Source: an uncultured Porphyromonadaceae bacterium (GTDB lineage: Bacteria > Bacteroidota > Bacteroidia > Bacteroidales > Muribaculaceae). From it: a stretch of DNA of 38,254 bases. Below the pieces are notes generated by a model that did no database searches, had not been told where the DNA came from, and saw only the letters and a program-made list of their open reading frames with translations. Of the stretch, positions 25,119 to 34,945 are shown in pieces; the first letter of the stretch is position 1, and each line of letters starts with the position of its first letter. Location of the stretch: positions 1-38,254 of the forward strand of contig CAMWID010000031.1 in NCBI GenBank assembly GCA_947174235.1. Direction: 5' to 3'. The position numbers and the translations under genes were made by a program.

Positions 25119-25147
25119 CAAAAGTAATTGGTTTATACATATAACAA
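25119..25147 (-). promoter_or_regulatory. sodB promoter abutting the start codon
   Basis: On the minus strand TACTTTTG (25119-25126) has a TTG 18 bp upstream (25145-25147). Only CGAT separates the -7 box from the ATG, which predicts a transcript starting at or next to the ATG. The -33 box lies inside the terminator stem of the preceding gene. Confidence 0.6.
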
Positions 25148-25183
25148 AGATTCCGGTCTAATGGTTGAACCGGAATCTTTGTT
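25143..25183 (-). terminator. Terminator of the tannase-like gene
   Basis: AACAAAGATTCCGGT (25143-25157) and ACCGGAATCTTTGTT (25169-25183) are perfect 15-bp arms with an 11-nt loop, 30 bp past the stop of the upstream gene. It overlaps the -33 part of the sodB promoter. Confidence 0.8.
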
Positions 25184-25213
25184 AAGTTAAGTTTCTATAA
25201 TCATTCCCTGAAG

Positions 25214-26731
25214 TTATTTAACGCTTTCAATCCAGCGGAACAGGTCGTCAAGGTTGTAGTCTCCTGAGTGAGGACGGTTCCACGGCAGCGCGAAATTAAC
25301 GTCATAGCCGGCGTTTTCAAGAGCGGTGGCGAGGTTCACGGGCACAAGGAAAGATGTGTCACGGTCTTTTGCGCCATGGCGTATGTACCAGTGGGCGGCA
25401 GTTCCCTGACGTTTCTCTTTACCTATGAAATTCATGGGATTCATGAGTTTGATCCTTGTGGCGAGCACCTCCGAGATTGAGGCATCGGGATTCCCGGTGC
25501 GCTTCCTCAGGCTGAAATCAGTGAAATTGGAAGGGTCTCCTTGCTCATTGCCAAATACCCGGTTTTCCGGAGTGGCGGCATCTTTGAGCACACCATAGGC
25601 ATCGAAAGCGGGGGGCGTCTTTAGAGTTTGCTGTGTGGCGACATAAGAAAGATATTTGTCCCAGTCCACGTCAATGACATAATCAGTGTATTCGGTGCGA
25701 GGGGCTCCCCCTTCCATGCGCGGTGGGCGCTGAGGCATCCCTCCGTTTGCCGGTCCTGATCCGAGCATCTGGGCGAAAGAAGGGCGTGGTTTCTGATAGC
25801 GGATAATGCCGATTGAGTCAGGGATCTCGCAACCTTCTTCCAAAGCTTTCTGGGCGGATGCCATTATGAAAGTCTTTAGATAATCCATGTAATTTTCAGA
25901 TGTTATCTTATTTCCTTCAGAATCCGTAAGTCCGAGGGAATCGATATATGCCGGACACATCGCTGAAAGTTCATCGGAGATTGCTATCTGTGCGGCGTCA
26001 AGGTGACGGACTCCGGTGTTTGTGCATCCATAGAGCCATTCATATTCCATGTCCGCATGATTCAGGTCAGTGATCGGACAATAGCAGATTGATGCGTATA
26101 CAGCGTCTGAAGCGTCAGCTGCCCCCATTTTTTTCAGATAGCCGTCATACTCCGGGGCATTGCCGGTGGCACCTTGAAGAGAAGACATAGCCCCCCCGGC
26201 GCTTGTGCCGTCTGTGAAAATACGCTCGGAATTACCAGGTATCAGGTCATCATTATAGTGAAGATAGCGTGTCGCCGCTTTAAGGTCAAGAAGTCCGTTG
26301 GGAGCCGTTCCGGTATAGACTGTTTTGCCGTCCTTGGATACAGAAGATCCGTTTCCTCTTGCCCCCGGTATGCATAATACATATCCTTCAGCAAGCGCGC
26401 GTCCTGTGGCGTCGGCAGGGGTGGGGGTGCCGGCAGGAGATGCCATATATCCTCCTATGTTATTGCGCATCAATATAGGAATCTCAACGTCAGACTTCCC
26501 TTTAAGGTCAAAGGGAACATAGATGTTCAATTTCTGGTAAGCGGAATCCTCAACATTGCGTACATAAAAAATATTTTCATACGCTTTGAATCTAACCACG
26601 TTCCCCATAGGCATGGTTATTGAATCTATCCTGTAATTGTCAGGATCAAACCTGAGAATATCCTTTTCGGCCGCAAGACATGACGCCGCCATGGATACCC
26701 CCAACACGGTAGTAACAAGGTATCTGGTCAT
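25214..26731 (-). CDS. Secreted tannase-like carboxylic ester hydrolase
   Basis: A 505-residue alpha/beta hydrolase resembling subtype-B tannases and feruloyl esterases, which hydrolyse galloyl or aryl esters. The first ~20 residues (MTRYLVTTVLGVSMAASCLA) are a signal peptide, so it acts in the periplasm or outside. The nucleophile elbow is TDGTSAGGAMSSLQGATGN with Ser177. The other triad members are probably Asp456 (RHGAKDRDTSF) and His488 (RPHSGDYNL); their spacing of 32 residues equals that of Asp419 and His451 in Lactiplantibacillus plantarum tannase as I recall it. FALPWNRPHSGDYNLDDLF is a strong family signature. A Pro/Gly-rich insert near residues 320-345 is unusual. The gene is monocistronic. 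Substrate is unproven; dietary polyphenol esters are a reasonable guess for a gut bacterium. Confidence 0.82.
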   Translation of the reverse strand: MTRYLVTTVLGVSMAASCLAAEKDILRFDPDNYRIDSITMPMGNVVRFKAYENIFYVRNVEDSAYQKLNIYVPFDLKGKSDVEIPILMRNNIGGYMASPAGTPTPADATGRALAEGYVLCIPGARGNGSSVSKDGKTVYTGTAPNGLLDLKAATRYLHYNDDLIPGNSERIFTDGTSAGGAMSSLQGATGNAPEYDGYLKKMGAADASDAVYASICYCPITDLNHADMEYEWLYGCTNTGVRHLDAAQIAISDELSAMCPAYIDSLGLTDSEGNKITSENYMDYLKTFIMASAQKALEEGCEIPDSIGIIRYQKPRPSFAQMLGSGPANGGMPQRPPRMEGGAPRTEYTDYVIDVDWDKYLSYVATQQTLKTPPAFDAYGVLKDAATPENRVFGNEQGDPSNFTDFSLRKRTGNPDASISEVLATRIKLMNPMNFIGKEKRQGTAAHWYIRHGAKDRDTSFLVPVNLATALENAGYDVNFALPWNRPHSGDYNLDDLFRWIESVK

Positions 26732-26806
26732 AATGGGTTATATTAATTTTGTCAGTCTCGGTTCGTGTCGCGTGCACTTTGCGTTTCAGACAACGGAATA
26801 ACGGGT

Positions 26807-26814
26807 CAAATCTA
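26807..26814 (-). promoter_or_regulatory. Candidate -7 element for the tannase-like gene
   Basis: Reads TAGATTTG on the minus strand, matching TAnnTTTG, about 75 nt before the ATG at 26731. Confidence 0.45.
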
Positions 26815-26865
26815 TTTTTCGTTCAAAAAAAGGGTAGACAACACTAAAAATATGCCAGACATTGT

Positions 26866-26916
26866 CCTCATTCCATAAAACTCCGACGCAATGGCGGCGG
26901 AGTTTATGGAATGAGG
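26866..26916 (-). terminator. Terminator of the thiamine operon
   Basis: Arms 26866-26885 and 26898-26916 pair over 19 positions with one bulged A. It starts 46 bp past the thiH stop and closes the operon, so no further thi gene (such as thiF) follows. Confidence 0.8.
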
Positions 26917-26962
26917 TGTAGCCTTATTTCAGGGATACGACAACAAAACACGTGTGCATGTA

Positions 26963-29925
<2,963 letters not shown>

Positions 29926-29968
29926 TTAATATTCCGTGTCAGAGGAGAGGGAGAGAGTGTGATTGTGT

Positions 29969-30742
29969 TTAATCAAGAAAAGATGTCAGGGGTGAGGTGG
30001 CCACGGCATGGGTGGAGACTGCGCCGAGACCTGAGATGAATGCTTTCCTTCCGGCTTTTACGGCATCTTTGAACGCTTCAGCCATAAGGACCGGTTTGCC
30101 GGCTACGGCTATAGCTGTGTTCACAAGGACAGCGTCAGCCCCCATCTCCATAGCTTCCGCCGCATGAGAGGGAGCTCCGAGTCCTGCATCGATTATGACG
30201 GGCAGATTGCTTTGCTCGATTATTATTTCAAGCAGATCACGTGTGACAAGCCCTTTGTTTGTGCCTATGGGGGCGGCGAGAGGCATGACAGCGGCGGCGC
30301 CAGCTTCCTCAAGCAGTTTGCACAATACAGGGTCAGCCTGAATGTAGGGTAATACTGTAAACCCGTCAACCGCAAGAATCTCTGTAGCCTTCAAGGTTTC
30401 CACAGGATCCGGCATAAGGTATTTCGGGTCGGGATGGATCTCCAGCTTTATGAATCCAGTCCCGAATATTTCCCGGCTCATCTGAGCGGCTATGACAGCT
30501 TCTTTCGCGTTTCTTACTCCGGATGTGTTGGGAAGGAGCTGTACCTGTTCCCTGTTGATGTGAGTAAGCATGTCGTCGGTTGCCTCGTTCATCATGTTCA
30601 CGCGCTTCATAGCCACGGTGATCATCTGTGATTCTGAAGCTTTGATCGCCTCAAGCATGATTTCCGGCGACGGGAATTTTCCAGTTCCGACGAAAAGCCG
30701 GGAGGAAAATTCTCGTCCTCCGATTTTCAGAATATCGTCCAT
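29969..30742 (-). CDS. thiG: Thiazole synthase ThiG
   Basis: A 257-residue TIM-barrel enzyme that builds the thiazole phosphate ring from deoxyxylulose 5-phosphate, 2-iminoacetate (from ThiH) and sulfur carried by ThiS thiocarboxylate. Signatures are [20 protein letters not shown] at the start, [50 protein letters not shown] and [20 protein letters not shown]. The lysine in the KLEIH segment is a candidate for the Schiff-base residue. Length is normal (E. coli 256). It is followed by a 130-bp gap containing a tandem repeat before thiC. Confidence 0.97.
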   Translation of the reverse strand: MDDILKIGGREFSSRLFVGTGKFPSPEIMLEAIKASESQMITVAMKRVNMMNEATDDMLTHINREQVQLLPNTSGVRNAKEAVIAAQMSREIFGTGFIKLEIHPDPKYLMPDPVETLKATEILAVDGFTVLPYIQADPVLCKLLEEAGAAAVMPLAAPIGTNKGLVTRDLLEIIIEQSNLPVIIDAGLGAPSHAAEAMEMGADAVLVNTAIAVAGKPVLMAEAFKDAVKAGRKAFISGLGAVSTHAVATSPLTSFLD

Positions 30743-30808
30743 GTGTTTTTATATATTATATTTCTTGTCAAATACTATAAACAGTAATCGGCAATAAGCC
30801 GTCCTGAA

Positions 30809-31432
30809 TCATTCATGTGTAGGCAAGAGCGAGATGAATCTTTTTGTCTCGGCGGCGATGTCAGAAGCATTTGCTATGGCACCGCTGACCGCCACACCGT
30901 TGACACCAGCCTCCAGCAATGGGAGGATATCGTCGTATCCAATCCCGCCTACCGCCACACGTGGAATTTCGATATGGTTTTCTTCCATTTCGTAACAGAT
31001 TTTTCTTATTCCGTCGATACCGAGGACCGGAGATAGATTTTTCTTGGTGGTGGTATGTCGGAAAGGACCTATGCCATAATAATCTATATCCAGGGCGCTG
31101 ACAGATATGATGTCGGAATAAGTGTTGGCGGTAACTCCGATCACTGCCGCCGGACCGAGCATCATCCTTGCCTTGCTCGGGGGCATGTCTTCCCTGCCGA
31201 GATGCACACCTCCCACGTTCAGCTCTTTCGCGAGGTCGACGCGGTCGTTGAGTATCAGAAATACTTCTTTCTCAATGCATGTGGGCATTATTTCATTTAC
31301 GACTGATTTGATCTCATCGTCGGAGGCGTCTTTCATGCGGATCTGCACCCATCTGCATCCTCCCTCTATTACTGCAAAGATCTGATCCTTGACCGGCACT
31401 TTGCAGTCGGTATTTGTAATGAATTGTAACAT
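30809..31432 (-). CDS. thiE: Thiamine-phosphate synthase ThiE
   Basis: A 207-residue TIM-barrel enzyme that joins hydroxymethylpyrimidine pyrophosphate and thiazole phosphate to give thiamine phosphate. The binding motifs are all present: WVQIRMKDASD (pyrophosphate/Arg-Lys), LNDRVDLAKELNVGGVHLGR, EDMPPSKARMM, GVTANTYSD, DYYGIGPFRHTTTKKN and RVAVGGIGYDD. These distinguish it from the second, shorter ThiE-like protein upstream in the same operon. The start at 31432 gives the usual length. It lies between tenI-like and thiG. Confidence 0.94.
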   Translation of the reverse strand: MLQFITNTDCKVPVKDQIFAVIEGGCRWVQIRMKDASDDEIKSVVNEIMPTCIEKEVFLILNDRVDLAKELNVGGVHLGREDMPPSKARMMLGPAAVIGVTANTYSDIISVSALDIDYYGIGPFRHTTTKKNLSPVLGIDGIRKICYEMEENHIEIPRVAVGGIGYDDILPLLEAGVNGVAVSGAIANASDIAAETKRFISLLPTHE

Positions 31433-31467
31433 ATCGTTGTAAAACTGTTAATTGAAGTCGTTAAACT

Positions 31468-31998
31468 TCACTTCCAAAAATATCCCAACATAGCCGCTCC
31501 GAAAAAACCGGCGGCTTTAAGCAAGGAAAACTTTTCGGGAGAGACTCCTCCCAATGCCACTACCTTATGTCCTACAAGAGAGTCTCTGATTTCCTCAAGT
31601 GCGAATGCCTTGCCATACCCCGGTTTTGATATCGAGTCGAAAATTGGCGACAGGGTTACATAATCGTAATGCTCAGACTCCTGAAGTTGTTCAATCTCAT
31701 GGCATGATTTGCTTATTGATTTAGCAAGAGGATGTGGCTCCGGATTTCTGTTGTTTAAGTGGATGCCGGCGAGTTGGAAGCGTTCAAGAAGCTCGAAATG
31801 GTCGTGTAGCTTAATCCTGCCATGCCATATGGAAGGTATTTCGCATATGAGGTCAGCGGTCTCATGCAGAGTCCATCCCGGTTTGCGGATGTGTACAATG
31901 TCGGCTTTGCCGTTTTCAAGGATAGAAGAAATGCGCGAAGCTTCGTTCTCCACTTTAAGCGGAGATGTGATGGCGGCTATGAAAAGTCCTTCTGTCAT
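31468..31998 (-). CDS. ThiE/TenI-like protein (probable thiazole tautomerase)
   Basis: A 176-residue member of the thiamine phosphate synthase/TenI superfamily. ADIVHIRKPGWTL, AGIHLNNRN, YVTLSPIFDSISKPGYGKAF and VVALGGVSPEKF correspond to ThiE segments, but several pyrophosphate-binding residues of true ThiE are changed (IHLNNRN instead of VHLGREDMP). The shorter length and the presence of a complete thiE in the same operon point to a TenI-type thiazole tautomerase, which converts the ThiG product to the aromatic isomer. A degenerate or regulatory ThiE cannot be excluded. Its ATG shares one base with the thiS stop (TAATG), so translation is coupled. Confidence 0.8.
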   Translation of the reverse strand: MTEGLFIAAITSPLKVENEASRISSILENGKADIVHIRKPGWTLHETADLICEIPSIWHGRIKLHDHFELLERFQLAGIHLNNRNPEPHPLAKSISKSCHEIEQLQESEHYDYVTLSPIFDSISKPGYGKAFALEEIRDSLVGHKVVALGGVSPEKFSLLKAAGFFGAAMLGYFWK

Positions 31999-32201
31999 TA
32001 TCCTCCGAATGCTGCAGAAATGACGGTGACTCTGTCAAGTTCTTGAAAAGAAGTGGATACCCACAATTCTTTTCTGACTATGCGGTCGTTGACAGCTATG
32101 GCAGTTCCGGCAGGCTTGATGCCTTTCCATTCCACAAATTCCGCAACCGTCATCAATTCAGAGGGTAGCGTGGTCAGGATATTATTGAGAATAATTTTCA
32201 T
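31998..32201 (-). CDS. thiS: Sulfur carrier protein ThiS
   Basis: A 67-residue ubiquitin-like protein that carries sulfur as a C-terminal thiocarboxylate to ThiG. It ends in AAFGG, the required Gly-Gly. VAVNDRIVRKELW is the central strand typical of ThiS, and the TLPSELMTVAEFVEWKGI segment is its first helix. The start at 32201 (MKIILNNILTTLP) begins the beta strand directly; the ATG at 32228 would overlap thiD. Activation needs an adenylyltransferase of the ThiF type, which is not encoded in this operon. Confidence 0.93.
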   Translation of the reverse strand: MKIILNNILTTLPSELMTVAEFVEWKGIKPAGTAIAVNDRIVRKELWVSTSFQELDRVTVISAAFGG

Positions 32202-32202
32202 G

Positions 32203-33045
32203 TTATATGTATGTTGTTGTGTAATCAAAAATGTTCAATGGACCGTAGCCGGAGGTTCCCAACGCATATTCCCGGCTGTCGGCTATGATCTTGCTGATGA
32301 GAGATCCGGCTTTCCTGAAAGATTCGCGGATACCGTTCCCTTTGGCGAGCTCCGCCGCCAAAAGAGAAGAGTAGATGCATCCTGTGCCATGGAGGTTTAT
32401 GCATTCAAATCTTGGGTGACGATGTTTCATGTCGCCATCCACGTCTTCGTTTAAGACAAGTGTATCGGTAATGAAGTCGTCACTGAGGTGTCCTCCTTTT
32501 AGAATCAGGGCATCGCAATTCATGATGCCCATCAATTCCCGAGCTGTGGATTCAGTCGGTCTTTTCAATATCTCAGACATGTCAATATTGAGGAATAAGG
32601 CAGCCTCGGGTATATTGGGAGTGACGATATCAGACAAAGGGCATATCTCGGAAACCAGAATTTCCGCCAGTTCTTTCTTTTCACCTGTGAGGTCTCCACC
32701 TGCCGAAGTGGCGAGCACGGGATCCGTGACCACAGGCACATCTTGAGGAAGAGTTTTCAGATAATCGGCTATTACCCGGGCGTTGGCAGACGATCCGATC
32801 ATTCCGATTTTAACTGCATCCGGCACCACTTCCTGAGAAATGGCATCAAGCTGAGATTTCAGGCATTCCGGCGGTAACGGGTGGAATGCTGATAATCCTT
32901 TTGAATTTTGAGATGTGACAGCCGTGAGTGCGGTCAGTGCATAGACATTGCGACGTGCAGCCGCCCGTATGTCTGCCTGTATGCCGGCACCTCCTGAACA
33001 ATCAGATCCGGCTATCGCCAATAATGTCACCAGCTTTCTTTGCAT
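32203..33045 (-). CDS. thiD: Bifunctional HMP kinase / HMP-phosphate kinase ThiD
   Basis: A 280-residue ribokinase-family enzyme that phosphorylates hydroxymethylpyrimidine twice to make the pyrophosphate used by ThiE. LLAIAGSDCSGGAGIQADIR is the N-terminal substrate-binding signature, KIGMIGSSANARVIADYL and DPVLATSAGGDL are mid-protein blocks, VTPNIPEAALFL is characteristic, and HGTGCIYSSLLAAELAKG carries the catalytic GTGC motif. The start at 33045 (MQRKLVTLLAIAGSD) is preferred; the frame continues upstream to a TTG at 33144, but that would run through the riboswitch-associated terminator. It is the first gene of the thiamine operon; thiS starts 1 bp after its stop. Confidence 0.95.
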   Translation of the reverse strand: MQRKLVTLLAIAGSDCSGGAGIQADIRAAARRNVYALTALTAVTSQNSKGLSAFHPLPPECLKSQLDAISQEVVPDAVKIGMIGSSANARVIADYLKTLPQDVPVVTDPVLATSAGGDLTGEKKELAEILVSEICPLSDIVTPNIPEAALFLNIDMSEILKRPTESTARELMGIMNCDALILKGGHLSDDFITDTLVLNEDVDGDMKHRHPRFECINLHGTGCIYSSLLAAELAKGNGIRESFRKAGSLISKIIADSREYALGTSGYGPLNIFDYTTTYI

Positions 33046-33094
33046 ATTAAAAGTTGTCTCCGGGATCTGTCGGACGACACTCCCGAGGTGGAAT

Positions 33095-33129
33095 AAAAAA
33101 ATGTCGGTCGAACCTGAAGCCGACCGACA
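33095..33129 (-). terminator. Intrinsic terminator of the TPP riboswitch expression platform
   Basis: On the minus strand TGTCGGTCG and CGACCGACA form a perfect 9-bp stem (33121-33129 with 33102-33110) around a 10-nt loop, followed directly by seven Ts (33095-33101). It lies about 40 nt downstream of the TPP aptamer and 50 nt before thiD, so it is well placed to stop transcription when TPP is bound. Confidence 0.8.
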
Positions 33130-33170
33130 ATAAATATATTGCAAATGAAAGAGCAGACCTTGTTGAAATA

Positions 33171-33261
33171 GAAGCTCCCTTCATCGGTATTATCCGCATC
33201 AGGTTCACAGGGTATGATCTCAGCCTTGCCGAAATATTCCCGGCATAAGCACCCCTGCTTC
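33171..33261 (-). promoter_or_regulatory. TPP (thi-box) riboswitch aptamer
   Basis: On the minus strand the conserved TPP aptamer is clear: GAAGCAGGGGTGC at the 5' side, CTGAGATCATACCC (including 33218-33223), GAACCTGATGCGGATAATAC, then ATGAAGGGA. The closing helix P1 is GAAGC (33257-33261) with GCTTC (33171-33175), and TGCCG/CGGCA forms the variable P3 stem. It controls the seven-gene thiamine operon that begins with thiD. Binding of thiamine pyrophosphate is expected to reduce expression. Confidence 0.95.
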
Positions 33262-33266
33262 GTTGG

Positions 33267-33298
33267 CAAAGTTAATTTAAAAAATCCGAACTGACAAA
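33267..33298 (-). promoter_or_regulatory. Promoter of the thiamine operon
   Basis: On the minus strand TTTG (33295-33298) and TAACTTTG (33267-33274) are exactly 20 bp apart, a full match to the Bacteroidetes promoter. The riboswitch P1 starts 6 nt downstream, so the aptamer is at the very 5' end of the transcript. Confidence 0.85.
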
Positions 33299-33320
33299 TT
33301 TATATGGAATCTAAATGATG

Positions 33321-34070
33321 TCATAAGCGATGTCCTGCACTTTCCCCTTTATCACATTCCGGGAGAGCCGATTCTATCTCTTCCCGGCATTGAGCCATCA
33401 GTTTTTTTGTGTTGAATCCTTTCTCTCCGGGGAAGATAGGTTTGTGAATTGTCATTGTCAGGCGGCATGGAGAGACATTGTATGTAAACCTTGGCATGGC
33501 TTTGAAACTGCCGTCTATCGTAATCGGGACTACCGGCAGTTTAAATTCGGATGCAAGCATGAATGCCCCGCGTTTGAAAGGGATCATCTTTCCATCCCAA
33601 GAACGGCTTCCTTCTGGAAATATGACAAGAGACATGCCGTCTTTGAGTGTATCTTCCGCTTCAGCAATGGTCTGCTTGATGGCGGCGATATTTGAGTCGT
33701 CCACAAATATGTGGTGCGCCCGGCGGCATGCCGGTCCTACCATGAAAATTTTTTCGAGACTCTTTTTCATGAGCCATTTGAAGTTGTGATCAAGGTAGCC
33801 GTATATCGAGAATATATCGAATGCTCCCTGATGGTTGGCTACGAAGATGTAGGATGTGTTTTTGTCAATATTTTCTCTTCCTACAACTTTTACATTGACA
33901 AACATGAGCCGGCATGTGAAGCGTGCCCAGAGGTGAGGGGGATAGTATCCCCACCAATGGGTGCCGAAAACCAGAGATCCGATACTTGTGATCAATGCTG
34001 TAATAAAAGTCACGGCAATGAATATCGGAGCAGCTATCAGCCACTGATATATAAAGAATAGAGCTTTCAT
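33321..34070 (-). CDS. plsC: 1-acyl-sn-glycerol-3-phosphate acyltransferase (PlsC family)
   Basis: A 249-residue membrane enzyme that acylates lysophosphatidic acid to phosphatidic acid in phospholipid synthesis. Residues 5-35 form a long hydrophobic N-terminal anchor. The catalytic HX4D motif is NHQGAFD (His80, Asp85). The substrate motif FPEGSRSWDGKMIPFKRGAF and the later LPVVPITIDGSF are the second and third conserved blocks of the family. Ala-Phe replacing the usual Ser in NHxS is within family variation. The ATG at 34070 is preceded by TAATTTTG and only four bases (CAAC), suggesting a leaderless message. Acyl donor and exact lysolipid substrate are not predictable. Confidence 0.93.
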   Translation of the reverse strand: MKALFFIYQWLIAAPIFIAVTFITALITSIGSLVFGTHWWGYYPPHLWARFTCRLMFVNVKVVGRENIDKNTSYIFVANHQGAFDIFSIYGYLDHNFKWLMKKSLEKIFMVGPACRRAHHIFVDDSNIAAIKQTIAEAEDTLKDGMSLVIFPEGSRSWDGKMIPFKRGAFMLASEFKLPVVPITIDGSFKAMPRFTYNVSPCRLTMTIHKPIFPGEKGFNTKKLMAQCREEIESALPECDKGESAGHRL

Positions 34071-34074
34071 GTTG

Positions 34075-34082
34075 CAAAATTA
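34075..34082 (-). promoter_or_regulatory. -7 element abutting the plsC start
   Basis: Reads TAATTTTG on the minus strand, an exact TAnnTTTG match ending four bases before the ATG. No -33 TTG at 20 bp was found. Confidence 0.5.
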
Positions 34083-34140
34083 GTAAAAAAATCCGGTAGT
34101 GCGCCCATCTGTCGAGGTGAGACACGCTTTTCAACAATAG

Positions 34141-34174
34141 CGGAGGGACTAAGGGGTGCCCCTTAATCCCTCCG
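34141..34174 (-). terminator. Terminator of the rprX-rprY operon
   Basis: CGGAGGGA-c-TAAGGGG pairs with CCCCTTA-a-TCCCTCCG around a 2-base loop, a 15-bp stem with one mismatch, beginning 27 bp past the rprY stop. The sequence following the stem on the minus strand is only mildly T-rich. Confidence 0.75.
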
Positions 34175-34201
34175 GTTTTTATAACATGCCAGCAGTAAGG
34201 A

Positions 34202-34915
34202 TCATTCCTGAGAGTTGTTTTGGCCGTCAGGGGCTATAAGCTTGTAGCCCTTTCCGTGAATGTTGATAATCTCGATGTTGGGATCATCTTTCAGGAGTTT
34301 ACGAAGCTTAGTGATGTAAACGTCCATACTCCTTGCATTGAAATAATTGTCGTCGATCCATATTGATTTGAGCGCGAAATTGCGTTCAAGAATCTCATTG
34401 ATGTGTGAACACAGAAGGGCAAGGAGCTCAGACTCCTTGGTAGTGAGTTTCTGTGTCTTGTCGTCTGCTATCAGCACCTGCTTCTGGGTGTCGAAGGTAT
34501 ATTTGCCGATTTTATAGAGTGTGATTTCCTTGTCTTTCTTTCCCTTCACCCGGCGCAGAATCGCCCCGATACGGAATACGAGTTCCTCCATCGAGAAAGG
34601 CTTTGTGATATAGTCGTCAGCGCCGAGTTTGAATCCTTCAAGAACATCTTCTTTCAATGCCTTGGCGGTAAGGAAGATGATAGGAACCTCGCTGTTGACA
34701 TTCCTGATTTCCTGAGCAAGGGTGAAGCCATCTTTTTTAGGCATCATGACATCAAGCACGCAAAGGTCATATTTCCCTTTTAGAAACGCCTTGTAGCCTT
34801 TCTCGCCGTCAGGGTAGAGGTCGGCATTGAAGCCTTTCGCCTGCAGGAATTCTCTCAGAAGCATTCCGAGATTCTCGTCATCCTCGCAGAGTAGTATTTT
34901 CAATTTGTCGTCCAT
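34202..34915 (-). CDS. rprY: OmpR-family response regulator, RprY-like
   Basis: A 237-residue two-domain regulator. The receiver domain (residues 1-120) has the acidic pocket Glu11-Asp12-Asp13, the phospho-acceptor Asp55 in DLCVLDVMMPKKDG, and the Thr/Lys pair in FLTAKAL. A winged-helix DNA-binding domain follows (about 135-232), ending RSMDVYITKLRKLLKDDPNI and HGKGYKLIAPDG. It is strongly reminiscent of RprY of Bacteroides fragilis, partner of RprX. The gene lies 30 bp after the kinase gene in the same operon. Targets in this organism are unknown; RprY has been linked to redox and sodium-pump genes in Porphyromonas. Confidence 0.9.
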   Translation of the reverse strand: MDDKLKILLCEDDENLGMLLREFLQAKGFNADLYPDGEKGYKAFLKGKYDLCVLDVMMPKKDGFTLAQEIRNVNSEVPIIFLTAKALKEDVLEGFKLGADDYITKPFSMEELVFRIGAILRRVKGKKDKEITLYKIGKYTFDTQKQVLIADDKTQKLTTKESELLALLCSHINEILERNFALKSIWIDDNYFNARSMDVYITKLRKLLKDDPNIEIINIHGKGYKLIAPDGQNNSQE

Positions 34916-34945
34916 AGCATTCTATAATTAATTATATTTATATTC

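Noticed and set aside
33046..33144. Longer thiD reading frame starting at a TTG
   Set aside because: It would translate through the riboswitch terminator and adds 33 residues unlike the ThiD family; the ATG at 33045 starts directly before the conserved LLAIAGSD block.
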